Positions 31,792-43,944 of a stretch of 64,000 nt of DNA are shown here, piece after piece; positions within the stretch are counted from its first letter, which is position 1; every line of letters begins with the position of its first letter. The translations under genes were made by a program, and so were the position numbers. The notes under the pieces are model-generated. The model saw only the letters and a list, made by a program, of their open reading frames with translations. It was not told the DNA's origin and ran no database searches. Source of the DNA: Argyresthia goedartella (Eukaryota > Arthropoda > Insecta > Lepidoptera > Argyresthiidae); contig OX463809.1 of the NCBI GenBank assembly GCA_949825045.1, forward strand, positions 6,227,501 through 6,291,500. The letters run 5' to 3'.

Positions 31792-32689
31792 TAAAGTTTC
31801 AATTGTATTGCAGTTATCAAACTTTGGAAACTGGAGTACCTAATCGAATAGGAGTGCAAAAAAGATCAAAAGAGATTTTATTTGCAAATTACTTTATTGG
31901 CGGGGATGTAAGGGCAAAGTTTAAGGTATTTAGTTCTTATTTATACTATTTGGAGGGAACTTCAAACTTAGATTTATCAACAAAAAAAAAAGTATTATCT
32001 ACAAAGAAAGTTCCATTTAGAGTACCTTTAAAGGTACACTTACTGTAAATAAAATACTTCCAGAGGCCCCCACACAAACACAAAAAACCATCGTCGAACC
32101 CTTCAAGATCCTTTAAATAATCCCTTGTTTCTTTGTAACGGTATGCGAATACAAAACCGTTGGCAACGGAAGCTCTTACTGATCCGGAAAAATCCCGACC
32201 GAACTTTTAAAAGCATAAGCCGCCCGGTAATCCGGTTCCGTTATGAGTCACTGAATATTTATAGAGAGCTTTCAAATAAAGTGGTTTTAATATTTTTAGA
32301 CTTTTATGCACGGATTATTTTTTGTATTTTCATGTTTACTAGCGACCCTCTTCGAGTTACTATAGAATCAATGATAGATTTTTATATCTTCAAAATATAT
32401 GTAGATAAATTAATTGTTTACTATACTTGGATAAAATTATGTCTTCGAATAAAGCGATTGGTAAGTATATCATCATCAAATTGTACTTGAGAAGTTTGAT
32501 TGATCAAGTAAAAGTACAAAATTATTATTATTATTAACAGCCAGTTATATTAACACCGCGCAGTCTTGTTATTTATGTAATTTGGCATATTGTAATAAGT
32601 AAGTGTAGTGTAAGTTTAAACCGGACCGCAACTAGTCCGTGTTTTGTCTGACTGTAAACCGCAAAACTTAATCTACCAGTTAATTATCT
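31792..32689. other. No gene seen
   Basis: AT-rich. Open frames at 31803-32048 and 32125-32490 show no domain, repeat or signal and have the composition of translated AT-rich DNA. Confidence 0.4.
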
Positions 32690-33281
32690 ATGTGGGATCC
32701 CGACTGCAATTTGCTAGCAATGTTTATACCAAGAAACTTCGCATTGTTTATTCATTCTAACGTGTTGCTGTCTAATACTAAACTGGTCTCAACTTAACTG
32801 ACATTTAGAAGTGAGAATTTGGTACACTTGGTTTTACCAGCATTTAAAAATAATTAATTAACTGTGAACCGATTCAAGTTTAAAGAAAATTACATCATTA
32901 AAATAATCATAAACTTCTTTTGTCTTTACATTTTGAAGACCAGTGAAGTATCATCAGCAAACAACACCATTCCAGTCGATTTCTACATCATAAAAGGCAC
33001 ATCGTTAATATATACCAGTAATAAGGAAGGGCCTAATATGTAATATTGTGGAACGCCGATTTGTGTACCCGATCCATCAGATTTAACACCTTTGATTTCT
33101 GCCGTTCGAATTCTATTGCTTATATATGATCTTAGTAGATCCAACGCTATATTTACAACTCCATAATGATTTGATTTCATTAGTACCGTATCACGATCAA
33201 CACAATCAAATGCCTTCGATAGATCGCAAAATACGCCGATAGAATTCTGTGTGGCCTCCCATGCAGAGAAAATATAATATA
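32690..33281 (-). pseudogene. Jockey-like LINE, RT C-terminal part
   Basis: The minus strand reads SIGVFCDLSKAFDCVDRDTV, YGVVNIALDLLRSYISNR, IGVPQYYILGPSLLLVYIND, then VLFADDTSLVF, LNAGKTKCTKF and KFLGINIASKLQ, broken by many stops. The catalytic FADD is still visible. It is the continuation of 34092-34640, the two being split by the 33282-34091 element. The same family occurs at 39301-40136 and 51986-52374. Confidence 0.8.
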
Positions 33282-34091
33282 CCTAGTCGGTCCATAAGTT
33301 CTCTCACAAATATTTTGCCGCATAGTAAATAATACCAAGTTTTATTTTATTTAATACTATATATGGTTTGATAGCTCATTAAATACTGATACATTAGAAC
33401 GATTATTGGATTTAAATGCTTAAAGCCATATTACACAAATGCTAGTTTCTTCAGAGATTTTGCACTTTTTTACCCAATCAAAAATACGGACGTGATTCAC
33501 TTTATCTTTTTTCCATGACTCTTAAAACCTTTCAAACTTACGTGAGATTTTAGTCAGAACCCTCCCTGAACCCGTTACCTTCGTTTTGAAGCATAAGATA
33601 ACTAAGTCTGGGTAAAACTAATTTTCATATTCACATTTTACGTAGTGTATTTGTTGCCCACAAGATCATTTTTATACGTTTTTCTGAAAACGTAAAAAGT
33701 ACGTAAAGTTCTCTTTGGGAGCAGTTGGAACTGAAAGCTAACAGAAAATCAAATGCTAGTTATTAAGCATGGTTTAAAATCGAGGTTTCAGAATAAATAA
33801 AAAAAACCTTGTTGATTATCTGGAACACTGTTTTTTTTATTAAATTTGTGGTAAGTGGTATTTTTGTCAGTTGCGGCGTGTTTTGGGTTCGCGATTGTCT
33901 CAAGTTATAAGGTTTTTTGTCATATTGCTATAATCGTACAAAATATAGCAATATGACAAACAATACAATACTATTGCAATTTGATTAGTATAAAATAAGC
34001 TTTTTAATCATGTATAATACGAATAAGAAAAAGTTTATTGCTGAGTTTTATCTATCAAAAACCTTGTGACAGAACTTAAGGACCGACTATG
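33282..34091. mobile_element. Non-autonomous mariner-type element
   Basis: An 810-bp insert between TA dinucleotides (33280-33281 and 34092-34093), with ends CCTAGTCGGTCCATAAGTTC (left) and, inverted at the right, CATAGTCGGTCCTTAAGTTC and TGTCACAA. The ends resemble those of the full mariner copies at 55033 and 60356 (CATAGTCAGGTCATAAGTTC). No transposase text was recognised inside. It splits a decayed LINE RT, so it is younger than that LINE. Confidence 0.8.
33916..33960. repeat. Perfect 17-bp inverted repeat, 11-nt loop
   Basis: TTTGTCATATTGCTATA at 33916-33932 and its complement at 33944-33960, inside the 810-bp mariner-type element. Confidence 0.95.
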
Positions 34092-34640
34092 TATAAGGGT
34101 GAAACTTGCTTCAGTCGTAGATTTATCCTGTTAAACTGTTTGAAGTTGAAATGTTTTGTTTGGTTTATCTTTTCAAATATTTAACTTAGTGCTGGAAGTA
34201 CCGATATTGGTCTGAAGGATTGTCTCCCTACTTGAACACAGGTATCAGTTTACAGTGTTTCATGAAGTCTGGAAAAACGTTATTGTCAACACAGTTATAA
34301 GTTAAGTATTGAGCTATATCCCAGTATTACTGAACCCATGAGTTTGACTGATTTACCCCACAGGTCTTCGGTGTTTTTCAATGTGGTTTTGGCAACGCCC
34401 TGGGGATAAACATGTTTAATTTAAAATCTGCAATACAAAGTCTCTGCTTCTTATGGAGATGAGTTTAGATGCTCTATTGTGAGTAAGGGTATATTGGTGC
34501 AGAATGTTTTGCCAGCTCGAGCTACCTCAGCGTTGGGTTTTAAAATATCGTTACCTATATTTAAGCAGATCATTGACCTAGCCATCACTTTGCCAGTTCA
34601 TCAAGAAATAATAAGCTAAAAGTCACGGATATTTGTTTAC
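34092..34640 (-). pseudogene. Jockey-like LINE, RT N-terminal part
   Basis: In mixed frames the minus strand reads CVDNNVFPDFMKHCKLIPVF, then RPISVLPALS, IFEKI and QFN, the first RT blocks, with stops and frameshifts. It is the 5' partner of 32690-33281. Confidence 0.7.
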
Positions 34641-35169
34641 CTCTTTGGTTTCCATTCTTCACAGACTTGCATAAATAAACTACTGGAACCCTAACCCTAA
34701 CCCTACTCACTCAATTGAGAATAAAAACACCACCCCTGCAACACAATTATGAAAGTAGTCATCGTAATCATAAAACTTCATGATTATACTTAAAACCTAC
34801 CCCCTCCCTCACTAAAATCCACTAAAAAATACGTAGATTCTGTACTATATTCACAATATGCTTTAAGTATATGAGTAATACCTATTATACAGTAAGAGTT
34901 AGCTGCCAAGTATGCAAATAAGTTCGTAACAAATAACAAAGAACTGAAAGATCACAGAGCTGACGCGAAGGGAGGATACAAGTACTTGTATTCAGTGCGG
35001 TTTTAGATATCATCGACGTATACGAATAATACTTATATACTTCGAAATAAATTCGTGGATGGTCGTCGTAAAAGAGAATTTTAGAAAGGTTATTTCTGGC
35101 ATATGATATCAATCTGTACCTTGCCTTTTCGAATGCTTAATAACCATAAATTGTAAATCTTCGGTTGGT
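34641..35169. other. No gene seen
   Basis: AT-rich. Contains about 2.7 units of CCCTAA at 34688-34706. Confidence 0.4.
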
Positions 35170-36350
35170 ACATTATCTCGAGAGTCACAACCTCTTATAT
35201 GTTAGATAGTATGGATTTAGGCGAGGTATGTCTACCGAAGACGCAGTTGAAGACATCGTTAAGTGTATTTCGTCCCCTCTTGATAAAGGTAAGTCATGCA
35301 TAGGTGTCTTCCTAGATTTAGCAAAAGCTTTCGACACAGTATCTGTCTCTATTCTACTGGGAAAACTGAAGAACTTTGGAATCAGAGGAATAGCCCTAGA
35401 GTGGTTCCGTTATTTAATTAATAGGAAGCAACGCACAAGGATCGGTCACTTTGTAAGCTCTACGTAGGTTTTGGCGTCCCACAGGGAGGCATCCTCGGCC
35501 CTACTTTGTTTTTAATGTATCTAAATGACATATCAAACCTACGCATTGAAAAAGCTGAATTATTCTGCTATGCGGACGATACAGCAGTTATCTTTCATGG
35601 GCAGACTTGGAATGATGTTTTTAGCACAGCTGAAAAGGGGATGTCAAAGATTGCTGAGTGGCTTCGAGGCAATCTTCTAACTCTGAATGCCGAAAAAACT
35701 ATATACTTATGCTTCCATAAGACATTAGCATCAAAGCCACCTCTATCAGCTAGCATTAGAATTCATCAATGTAAAACCAATTTGCCAGGTTCAACATGCT
35801 TGTGCACAAAAATTAGTAGAGCAACTTCCATAAAGTATTTGGGTGTAATATTAGACCAACATCTGTCATTTAAAGAGCATGTTCATGTTCTTTCTGGAAG
35901 AGTAAGAAAGGTCATCAACATTATGAAACATCTATGAAATTCAGCTGACATAGCCCTCTTAAAAAATATTTATATCGCCGTGTGTCAATCGTTGCTGATA
36001 TACTGTATTTCTGTATGGGGAGGAGCTGGTAAAACTGTGATGCTAGAGGTTGAAAGAGCTCAGCGATCTGTATTGCTGAGCGTCCGTGGATTGTTTGTTA
36101 GGAGGGCTGTTCTTGGTGTTCATCGAGCTTTAATTGGATCACATTGCTATCTTGAAATCTTAAAAAGAAGAATCTATAAAGCCCCAGTTAAGCGTGTAAA
36201 CACCAATTTCGCTACCAAATTCAATGATTTTTCATTTATAACAAGCATCCTTTCATTTGTAATAAGCTTCACTATGTCTGCAACTTCCCTGACTGCACCT
36301 CCTCTGAAGTTAAGAGAAAGCTTAATGAAACTCTTCTTAAAATAACATAC
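35170..36350 (+). pseudogene. Decayed LINE reverse transcriptase
   Basis: The plus strand reads YGFRRGMSTEDAVEDIV, then GVFLDLAKAFDTVS, a frameshift with stop near 35465, FGVPQGGILGPTLFLMYLND, FCYADDTAVIFHG (catalytic YADD), IKYLGVILDQHLSFKEHV, a TGA at about 35936, then SLLIYCISVWGGAG and a basic C-terminus. A TAG replaces the sense codon before YGF. About 1.2 kb of RT survives. No endonuclease is seen. It differs from both other LINE families in the window. Confidence 0.85.
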
Positions 36351-36896
36351 GAGGAGATAGAGGAGAATCTTAATAAACCCTCCTAAAAGAATCTCACTGT
36401 TAAATAATTTTCGTAACATAGCGTAATATTATCTATATTGTATATTACCATATATATGTTATTGGTGATATATTTATAATGTTATTGATTATTTATACTT
36501 ATATATTTATAGTAATATATATATACTTATAAGCATTGTACCTATATCTTTATTATTATTTTTGTTCTAATGGTGTATTGTAAAATTTTCGGGTTTACTA
36601 TAGGGTTTTTAAATTATAATTTATAGTAATATCATTTAAAATAAGTTTTTAGATATAGTACTCTCGCCTTTACCATTGCGTAATTTATTAATTGCTAAAC
36701 TGTTGAAGTTGGCACCCATAAGACAAGCTTCTTTAGTTTGGGGCCACAAGAAAACGATAAATAATCTCTTGAATTCCTAAATGTAAATCGCTAAGTGTTT
36801 GTTATTATTTTTAATGAATCTTGTAATTATTTAGAATATTTTTTTTGTGATCGTTTAAGAGTATTTTGGAAAAAATATTTTTTGTATTTTTGTACC
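36351..36896. other. AT-rich stretch, no gene seen
   Basis: Dominated by TA-rich low complexity; may include the 3' UTR of the LINE at 35170. Confidence 0.4.
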
Positions 36897-36990
36897 TTTC
36901 AACCATTTTTATATTAGGTATTTCAAATGTACATATTTTCAAATGTATAATATGAACATGTGAAATACCTAATAAAAAATGGTTAATAAA
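36897..36990. mobile_element. Small fold-back element
   Basis: TCAACCATTTTTATATTAGG and TATTTCAAATGTACAT are followed by the inverted form ATGAACATGTGAAATACC and TAATAAAAAATGGTTAA. Total about 94 bp. Confidence 0.7.
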
Positions 36991-37129
36991 AAAACAGGCT
37001 TTTGGGAATCCGGTGGCATGATATAACGCTCTATCGCCTAAGTATGCTTAACTTAGCTTGTTATACATTGTACACATTATGTATTGATAACTATTGTGTA
37101 TTCACTATAGTCGGTTCAGTGACTTTGGA

Positions 37130-37640
37130 ATCCGCTTAAACCGGTCTGATTCACAAGGCGTAGAATATTTGTAGTCTGAATATAAACCTCATTTTATACG
37201 TGATCTGAAAACAAGTGGAGATAATTAATCCAAAAACGATTGGCCCAGTTTTCAGCAAAACTGATGGAGATAGCTTTAGGGGTATTATTCAATCAATCAT
37301 CTATTTGTGCAGGCCCTCACGTATAGGTATAAAAAGGTTTCTTGGCCCCTGAGCGAGGCAACCATCTCTCTCTTGCCCATGCATATTCTCTCTTGCTCCC
37401 ATGCGCCGTTTCCCTCTCCAGGCGGGACAAGACACTTGGCATCAGGTATACTGTAGCCATAACGCTGGAGCCATGCGGAAATATCTCATCACTTACTATG
37501 TCTAAGGAACTCATTACTAAATGTACCAACCTTGGTATATAAGATAGGTCCCTAATCAAATAGACAGACATTAACTGAGCATGTAGTGACAAGCCTTTTA
37601 TTCCGTCTCCCTTTGGTTGCCCCCATCGGCAACTATATAT
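37130..37640 (+). repeat. Possible solo LTR
   Basis: A TATA box (TATAAAAAGG at about 37329), a downstream pyrimidine-rich region and CTTTTATTCCG near 37600 give an LTR-like layout. No flanking duplication or internal element was found, so this stays weak. Confidence 0.25.
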
Positions 37641-37837
37641 CTATATATATATAATTATATCAGTTATCGCAATACTGAATAGCATCTAGCAATTCCTATC
37701 CTGGATAATTGACATCATACTACGATACTGCTACAAGACATTCAACGTGTTACTACTACAAAATATGTAACACATAGTTTAACCTCAAAACAAATGTCAA
37801 ATATTAAATATTCAATATAATATTCAAACAAGTGTTT

Positions 37838-38076
37838 TAGGGTTCCGTAGAGAAACAAGTTCCAAGTATGGGGAGCCCCCTTTATTTATTTTAATTTTTA
37901 AATGATTAAATGATAAAGCGGTTCTCAGAATACAGCTTCATACCAAGGTTCAACTGTGTAGTCTTAATAGCTTCGGAATAATGTTGCTGTGACATACGGA
38001 CGGACGGTCGGACGGACGGACAGACAGACTTGACGAAACTATAAGGGTTCCTTGTTTCTCTAAGGAACTCTAAAAA
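37838..38076. repeat. Lepidopteran GGGTTCCGTAGAG repeat, copy 2
   Basis: Starts TTAGGGTTCCGTAGAGAAAC. A run of GGACGGACGGTCGGACGG follows, then GACTTGACGAAACTATAAGG and the inverted end CCTTGTTTCTCTAAGGAACTC. Confidence 0.8.
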
Positions 38077-38929
38077 GGCTCTTCACTGAAGTATAGAGGA
38101 GTAACAGTAACAGAGCAACATAAATTCATATTTTTATAACAATTAAATTCAAATCCGGTGCAAAATTGTAAAAAAATATATTGTAAGATAAAGATAGAGA
38201 TAAATAAATTAATTGTTTGAATGAAACATTGTGAGAAGCCGATTTACGGGAGACTTTTATATTGAGCAAAAATATCCAAATTACATTTATACGTTCACGA
38301 ATGCAAGCCGACACTCACGATCAACAAGCTAGTATAAAGAAACAATGCTTTAATACTCCTATTTTGCGTAATTTGAGATTAACAAAAGACTGTTTTACTG
38401 ACTCGTTTCAACATTTGCGCCATCCCAATCATCTACGAAACAGTATTAACGCAGCACCACTCACATCATCTGTGCCAACCACGCGTCCATATGCAAAGAT
38501 ATTGTAGGCGTCTTGTATTGTGAAACAATGGGGAAAAAATGTTGTACTAGAGCGTAAGTAAGCAAAGAGTTTTGTTCCCCTGAGGTTACAAATGAATCAC
38601 AGAGTAAATAAATAAAGCAAGTTTGAGCAGAGTTTCGAATCTGAATAATAAATTGTCAATGTCCATAGAAATTTGCGGTTGTCTGTGTGTTTGTCTCATA
38701 AAAATGTCTGATATGAGACAAACACAGTGCTCTCTAACCGAGAAGTTTTGCGTAATCTTTTCCATTGGCCTGTGCGTGCAAATTGCCTTGTTTTATCTTA
38801 ACGAGGCTAACACTTATGTCAGCTTGGGCGCTGAGTGGGGCCAGAGACGAGCCACTAGAAATGGAGTATCGGTCATCATCAGGATCTTTACATTATGTGT
38901 TGATGACAGGTCTGTGACGTCATTCTATA
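38077..38929. other. No gene seen
   Basis: Short frames only (38262-38507 and 38623-38976), without recognised motifs. Confidence 0.4.
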
Positions 38930-38959
38930 GACCAGGGTCCGTATATACGGACCCTGGTC
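38930..38959. repeat. Perfect 30-bp palindrome
   Basis: GACCAGGGTCCGTA, then TA, then its exact complement. A second, imperfect palindrome follows at 39006-39052 (CCGATGATAAAGATAATAAA against its complement, two mismatches). Confidence 0.95.
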
Positions 38960-39052
38960 ATCACTATCATGAATGACGTGTTTCAAAGTGGATCTCGTGG
39001 CTGCCGATGATAAAGATAATAAATTATCAATTTATGATCTTCATCATCGGTA

Positions 39053-39300
39053 GTTGTGCGTTTTATGGTGCCAACTAAGCTGTTCCTGTAGATTGTTAAT
39101 TGAGGTTTTCGCCGCCATTCTAGGCCCCAAGGCCCTGGCGGTACTTATTTGGCCACGCTTTATTATTTTACATTTTTTAAGATGATGGGATGAGTTAGCC
39201 TTTGCCCAAACCGCTGTGTTCGTGGCTATAGTCTAGTGAAAGTGCTTCCGAGTTGCGCTAGAGTCAACGTTAGTAGACTTTGATATTGGCAAAGTACCCG
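39053..39300. other. No gene seen
   Basis: Non-coding sequence before the LINE piece. Confidence 0.35.
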
Positions 39301-40136
39301 CTAACATAAACTATGTGTACGGGATATTCCTCGGGTTAGTTCGTAAGACGAACATATTAGACCCCGCTCCGACTAGTCGGCAAAAATATTCATTCAAATA
39401 TGGATTTGAGGTTGTTCTCTGTGGTGTAGATATACTCTTGAATTGGTTCACAGTTAATAATGTATTGTTAAACGCTGACAAAAGCAAGTGTACCTATCAA
39501 ATTCTCACTTCCAAATGTCGGACAAGTTGAGACTAGTTTAGTGTTAGACAGCAACATGTTAGAATTAGTAAAAGATACGAAGTTTCTTGGAATAACCATT
39601 GATAGCAAATTGCAGTGGGGACCCCACATAGATGAATTAGATGGTCGATTAAATTCTGCGGCTTAAGCTATTAGGAACATCGACAAAACACGGATGTGGC
39701 TACATCTAGGCTAGTCTATTTTAGTTACTTTTATAGTATCATGTCATGTCCTACGGTATCTTGTTGTGGGGAAAGCGGCGGATATTCAAACTATTATTTT
39801 ATTACAGAATTACTTTTCATGCAATTTATTATTTAAAACGCATAGACTCCTTAAGAAAATTTTTTAAAGGAATTGACATACTAACGGTTGCTAGTCAATT
39901 TATTATCGAAAAATCAATGTATGTACCCAAGGACCTTACAACATTTTCCAAATTTAGCAATGGCTGTAATGTTAACCTAAGAAATAATCACAGACTAGTT
40001 ACGGGCCGCTTTAGACTCGCGAAAGTTAGCAATTCTTTCAAGGGTCCATTCTCTAAGTAGTACAGTAAGATACCTCTGCAGATTTTGAAATTGCCATTTG
40101 AGCAATTTAAAAACCACGTAAAAGCGACTTCGTGAA
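39301..40136 (+). pseudogene. Jockey-like LINE, RT C-terminal third
   Basis: The plus strand reads LNWFTVNNVLLNADKSKCT, a frameshift, then TKFLGITIDSKLQWGPHIDE, SYGILLWG, IFKLLF, RNNHRLVTG and finally KIPLQILKLPFEQFK. Frameshifts and stops break it into at least four frames. It is collinear with 32690-33281 and its end matches 51986-52080, so all three are copies of one family. Confidence 0.8.
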
Positions 40137-41188
40137 ATGAAATGAAAGGAAGATTATTAATATATACCAGGAATATCAGTAATTGCATTGTGTTCCTTTT
40201 GTACTGCGCGCGTATCTGGGTGGGACTGCTGGTACGTGAGCTCAGCCTAAAACTACCGCTATCAAAAAGTAATTTTCGTGAGGTCGCTCAATTAGTTAAA
40301 AGATCGTAAAAATGCAAGAAAAAATAAAAATCAGTTACACATTACACAATACGTACTGTTTCGTACTAGACACATGTTAATTATCCGTTGTTATTGCCAA
40401 TACGCATTGGTCATTCACACTTAAAACGCAAACACGCATGCGCTAACCCCGTATACTAATGCCTCTATTGTTTACATTACACAATAGTATGTTGTAATAT
40501 TGAAATTGCAGTTCTATTTTAGGATGGTGATAAATTGTTATGTGCTACTTGTGTAATTTACACATTTTGTTTGAGTTTCGGGTTTGACGTATTGGGATAA
40601 TTAATCTATTAGGTAATTGGATAGCGTACAGAATGGTTAACGTTGTGAGCGATATTTATGTTGTAGGACCAATTACAGGCAGTGTTGTCTGCGACATCAT
40701 TTCGTTTCACATAACTATTTTTTAAATTCATTTTACGCCTACTTTGAACAGTACCTATTGGCAACCTAGGTTGCTGGAACAAATCTTTTCTTAGAGATAA
40801 GCTAGTCTTTGTACATTTATTTTCCATTTACCAGTCCGTAATATATATTTTTTTGTGCAATAAAGTACGAAGTAAGTAAAGTAAGCAAAACTTGCATTTT
40901 TATCAACCATCGAAACGTTTCCCTTTATATTTTCACCCACAATAATAGAAAGCATTATAATCTGGAGTGAATGTGGGTGTCAATGTAAAATTCAAACATA
41001 ACAACATATTAAAAGTATACATTCCGTGGATTTTATATTTTTATCTACACACGTATCATAAACCCTCTTTACTGCGTTCAAAAACCGCACGTTAGGATCA
41101 GCATTATGTAAAACTACTTGGTAAAAACTCGTTTCGTATCTGGAAAACTACACATTATGGTCATTATGTGTAGTTTTTCTACATATAA
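40137..41188. other. No gene seen
   Basis: No recognised features apart from an AAAACTACACAT inverted pair near 41140-41176. Confidence 0.4.
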
Positions 41189-41288
41189 TGACATTCAAAT
41201 TTCGAACGCCGACGCCCACCCGCGAGCCGTCCCTAGTTTGTTTGTGAAGTTGGTACTGACATTCAAATTTCGAACGCCGACGCCCGCC
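41188..41288 (+). repeat. Direct repeat of about 29 bp
   Basis: TGACATTCAAATTTCGAACG, followed by CCGACGCCC, occurs at about 41189-41217 and again at 41258-41286. Confidence 0.85.
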
Positions 41289-41534
41289 TGCCAGAAGTTG
41301 GTACTACAGAACAAGTTAAACAATTGCAGAGCCACAATGCCGGTCAAACATGCGGTTCCTGAACACATCAAAGAGAGCTTATGATATGTGTGTAGATAAA
41401 CTAGTGTATGTAACTGTACATAATTAGGCATTATGCAGCAGTCACATAAACTACTATTATTATCATATACATCACATAATTTCGTGGGTGTTTGGGCCAC
41501 CACTTTAGCATAAGGCATACCTCCAGTGGAGTGT

Positions 41535-42010
41535 AGTGTAATCATAAAACATTCAGTGGTAAGCCTTGCCATTGCCACCGCCTTAACAAAAAATATACTT
41601 TGAATAATTGCTACATTGAGTGTTTATCTATCATTAAACATTTTGTGGTGTGGCATTGCCATCAAGTTATCATAAAACATACCTACAGTTCATGATTTCT
41701 TTATTGCACACAAATGATATAAAAGAACAATAGTTACATGAAAATAGTGTACAAAGGCGAGCTTATCTCTATAATAAGAGATCTCTGCCAGCAACCAGGT
41801 TAAGATGGGAAGCTTGATTGCTGAGTAGGGGTAGGCCTATATGTGTACAAGAATATGCCGATATAATCGAGTACTTACAAACATCCTGTGCAATTGCTAC
41901 CTGGAGTGTTAATCAATCATCAAACATAATCTCGTTGGTGTGCGGTTGCCACTGATTTATCATAAAACATTCTTAATCTTGAATGAGCCATTGCTACCTC
42001 GAAGTAACAT
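41535..42010. repeat. Degenerate tandem repeat split by a LINE tail
   Basis: ATCATAAAACAT-type words recur at 41539, 41625, 41669 and 41957 with TTGCCATTGCCACC-like text between, a decayed array with a unit of roughly 43-90 bp. The block 41694-41835 interrupts it. Confidence 0.5.
41694..41835 (-). repeat. LINE 3' UTR tail, copy 1
   Basis: On the minus strand it ends GTGTGCAATAAAGAAATC, a polyadenylation signal. It shares ATAGTGTACAAAGGCGAG, TTATCTCT and GATTGCTGAG with 52621-52770. Confidence 0.65.
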
Positions 42011-42126
42011 CTTTTTTTAATTAAAAAATTCGTCAAAGATTATTCACTCATCATAGGTGTACTAGTTTAGTTACATTGGTACGTGAGGATTTGTGACCCG
42101 ACTACACGATATAAAGTGGGTTTTCA

Positions 42127-43303
42127 CTCCTACTACTCCCGGAGGGTTGAACTCCCTACTGCTGGAGGGTTGAACTTCCTACTCCTGGAGGGTTGAACTT
42201 CCTACTGCTGGAGGGTTGAACTTCCTACTCCTGGAGGGTTGAACTCCCTACTGCTGGAGGGTTGAACTTCCTACACCTGGAGGGTTGAACTCCCTACTGC
42301 TGGAGGGTTGCAGTTCCTACTCCTGGAGGGTTGAACTCCCTACTGCTGGAGGGTTGAACTTCCTACTCCTGGAGGGTTGAACTCCCTACTGCTGGAGGGT
42401 TGAACTTCCTACTCCTGGAGGGTTGAACTCCCTACTGCTGGAGGGTTGAACTTCCTACTCCTGGAGGGTTGAACTCCCTACTGCTGGAGGGTTGAACTTC
42501 CTACTCCTGGAGGGTTGAACTTCCTACAGCTGGAGGGTTGAACTCCCTACTGCTGGAGGGTTGAACTTCCTACTCCTGGAGGGTTGAACTCCCTACTGCT
42601 GGCGGATTGAACTTCTACTCCTGGAGGGTTGAACTCCCTACTGTTGGAGGGTTGCAGTTCCTACTCTTGGAGGGTTGAACTTCCTACTCCTGGAGGGTTG
42701 AAGTCCCTACTGCGGGAGGATTGAACTTCCTACTTCTGAAAGGTTGAGCTCCCTACTGCTGGAGGGTTGAACTCCCTACTCTTGGAGGGTTGAACTCCCT
42801 ACTGCTGGAGGGTTGCAGTTCCTACTCCTGGAGGGTTGAACTTCCTACTCCTGGAGGGTTGAAATCCCTATTCTTGGAGGGTTGAACTTCCTACTCCTGG
42901 AGGGTTGAACTCCCTACTGCTGGAGGGTTGAACTTCCTACTCCTGGAGGGCTGAACTTCCTACTCCTGGAGGGTTGAATTTCATACTCCTGGAGGGTTGA
43001 ACTTCATACTCCTGGAGGGTTGAACTTCATACTCCTGGAGGGTTGTACTTCCACTCCTGGAGAGTTGAACTTCCTACTCCTGGAGGGTTGAACTTCATAC
43101 TCCTGGAGGGTTGTTCTTCCTACTCCTGGAGAGTTGAACTTCCTACTCCTGGAGGGTTGAACTTCATACTCCTGGAGAGTTGTACTTCTTACTCCTGGAG
43201 AGTTGAACTTCCTACTCCTGGAGGGTTGAACTTCATACTCCTGGAGGGTTGTACTTCCTACTCCTGGAGAGTTGAACTTCCTACTCCTGGAGGGTTGAAC
43301 TTG
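42127..43303. repeat. 23-bp minisatellite array, about 51 units
   Basis: The unit is CTCCTGGAGGGTTGAACTTCCTA or its close variants, repeated without a break for 1.18 kb. In much of the array ACTCCTGG and ACTGCTGG units alternate (46-bp dimer). From about 43000 the order becomes a trimer of 69 bp (GGGTTGAACTTCAT, GGGTTGTACTTCC, GAGTTGAACTTCC). Long frames on both strands arise because three units equal 23 codons. I do not regard them as genes. Confidence 0.97.
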
Positions 43304-43309
43304 AGTTGA

Positions 43310-43530
43310 AAAGCTCTTCAGCACAAGCGTTATTCATAAAATTGTGAAGTTGATTATCACAACCCTTGAAACTTGGATCCACAATCCGAATGAATGACAC
43401 GATGTAAGCGGGCAAGAAAAGCTTCAGATGACACACCTGATGCCAACTCTGAATGGAGCGCCTTGGTGGCGAAACCTACGAAAAGGCATTAGAATGCTTT
43501 AAATGTGCGATTTCAACGGTGACGATGTAA
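43310..43530 (-). pseudogene. BEL/Pao remnant: integrase core
   Basis: The minus strand reads KALHSELASGVSSEAFLARL, then HRVIHSDCGSKFQG, and after a frameshift CDNQLHNFMNNACAEELF, the BEL/Pao integrase core with a deletion before the SDxG motif. It is the last visible part of the element that begins near 48010. Confidence 0.7.
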
Positions 43531-43944
43531 GGTAATGTTGAATCTGCGTAGTCGCAACCTACGGCTTGAAATGAAGTTTATGTTACGACAACATGGAAGA
43601 TCTGTCATTACAGGCTACAATGCGACAGGTTTAGAACGGAAACAATACGATAACATTATGAAATCACACGACGGATTTCTCGTTTAGGTGATAGAATCCG
43701 GAAATTCTGGAGAATATTTTTTTGCAAAGTTTGCAAACCAGGATGAAAATTTTCATTGAGTTATGAGTGTTATGACTGTATGATAAATTGAGTCAAAAGG
43801 TGATTACGTGGTAACAGGGCTGGATGTTTTGTTTCGAAATTTGAATCGGAGTGAAAAAGCTTTCCCCCCACGCGCAAAATGTATCCGGCACATTTTTTTC
43901 TGACTTTAATTTATTTATTTCCGATTGAAATGATAATTTTTAGG
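43531..43944. other. Decayed retroelement sequence
   Basis: Lies between recognised BEL/Pao pieces; no readable motif. Confidence 0.35.

Noticed and set aside
32125..32490. 121-codon plus frame as a possible small protein gene
   Set aside because: Composition is that of translated AT-rich DNA; no signal, domain or splice context.
34688..34706. Telomere-like CCCTAA units
   Set aside because: Fewer than three units and not the CCTAA type of insects; chance or a short microsatellite.
42127..43303. CRISPR-like array
   Set aside because: Units are contiguous without spacers, and this is an insect genome.
43004..43324. Repeat-protein-like frames on both strands
   Set aside because: By-product of the 23-bp minisatellite (three units equal 23 codons); open on both strands at once.
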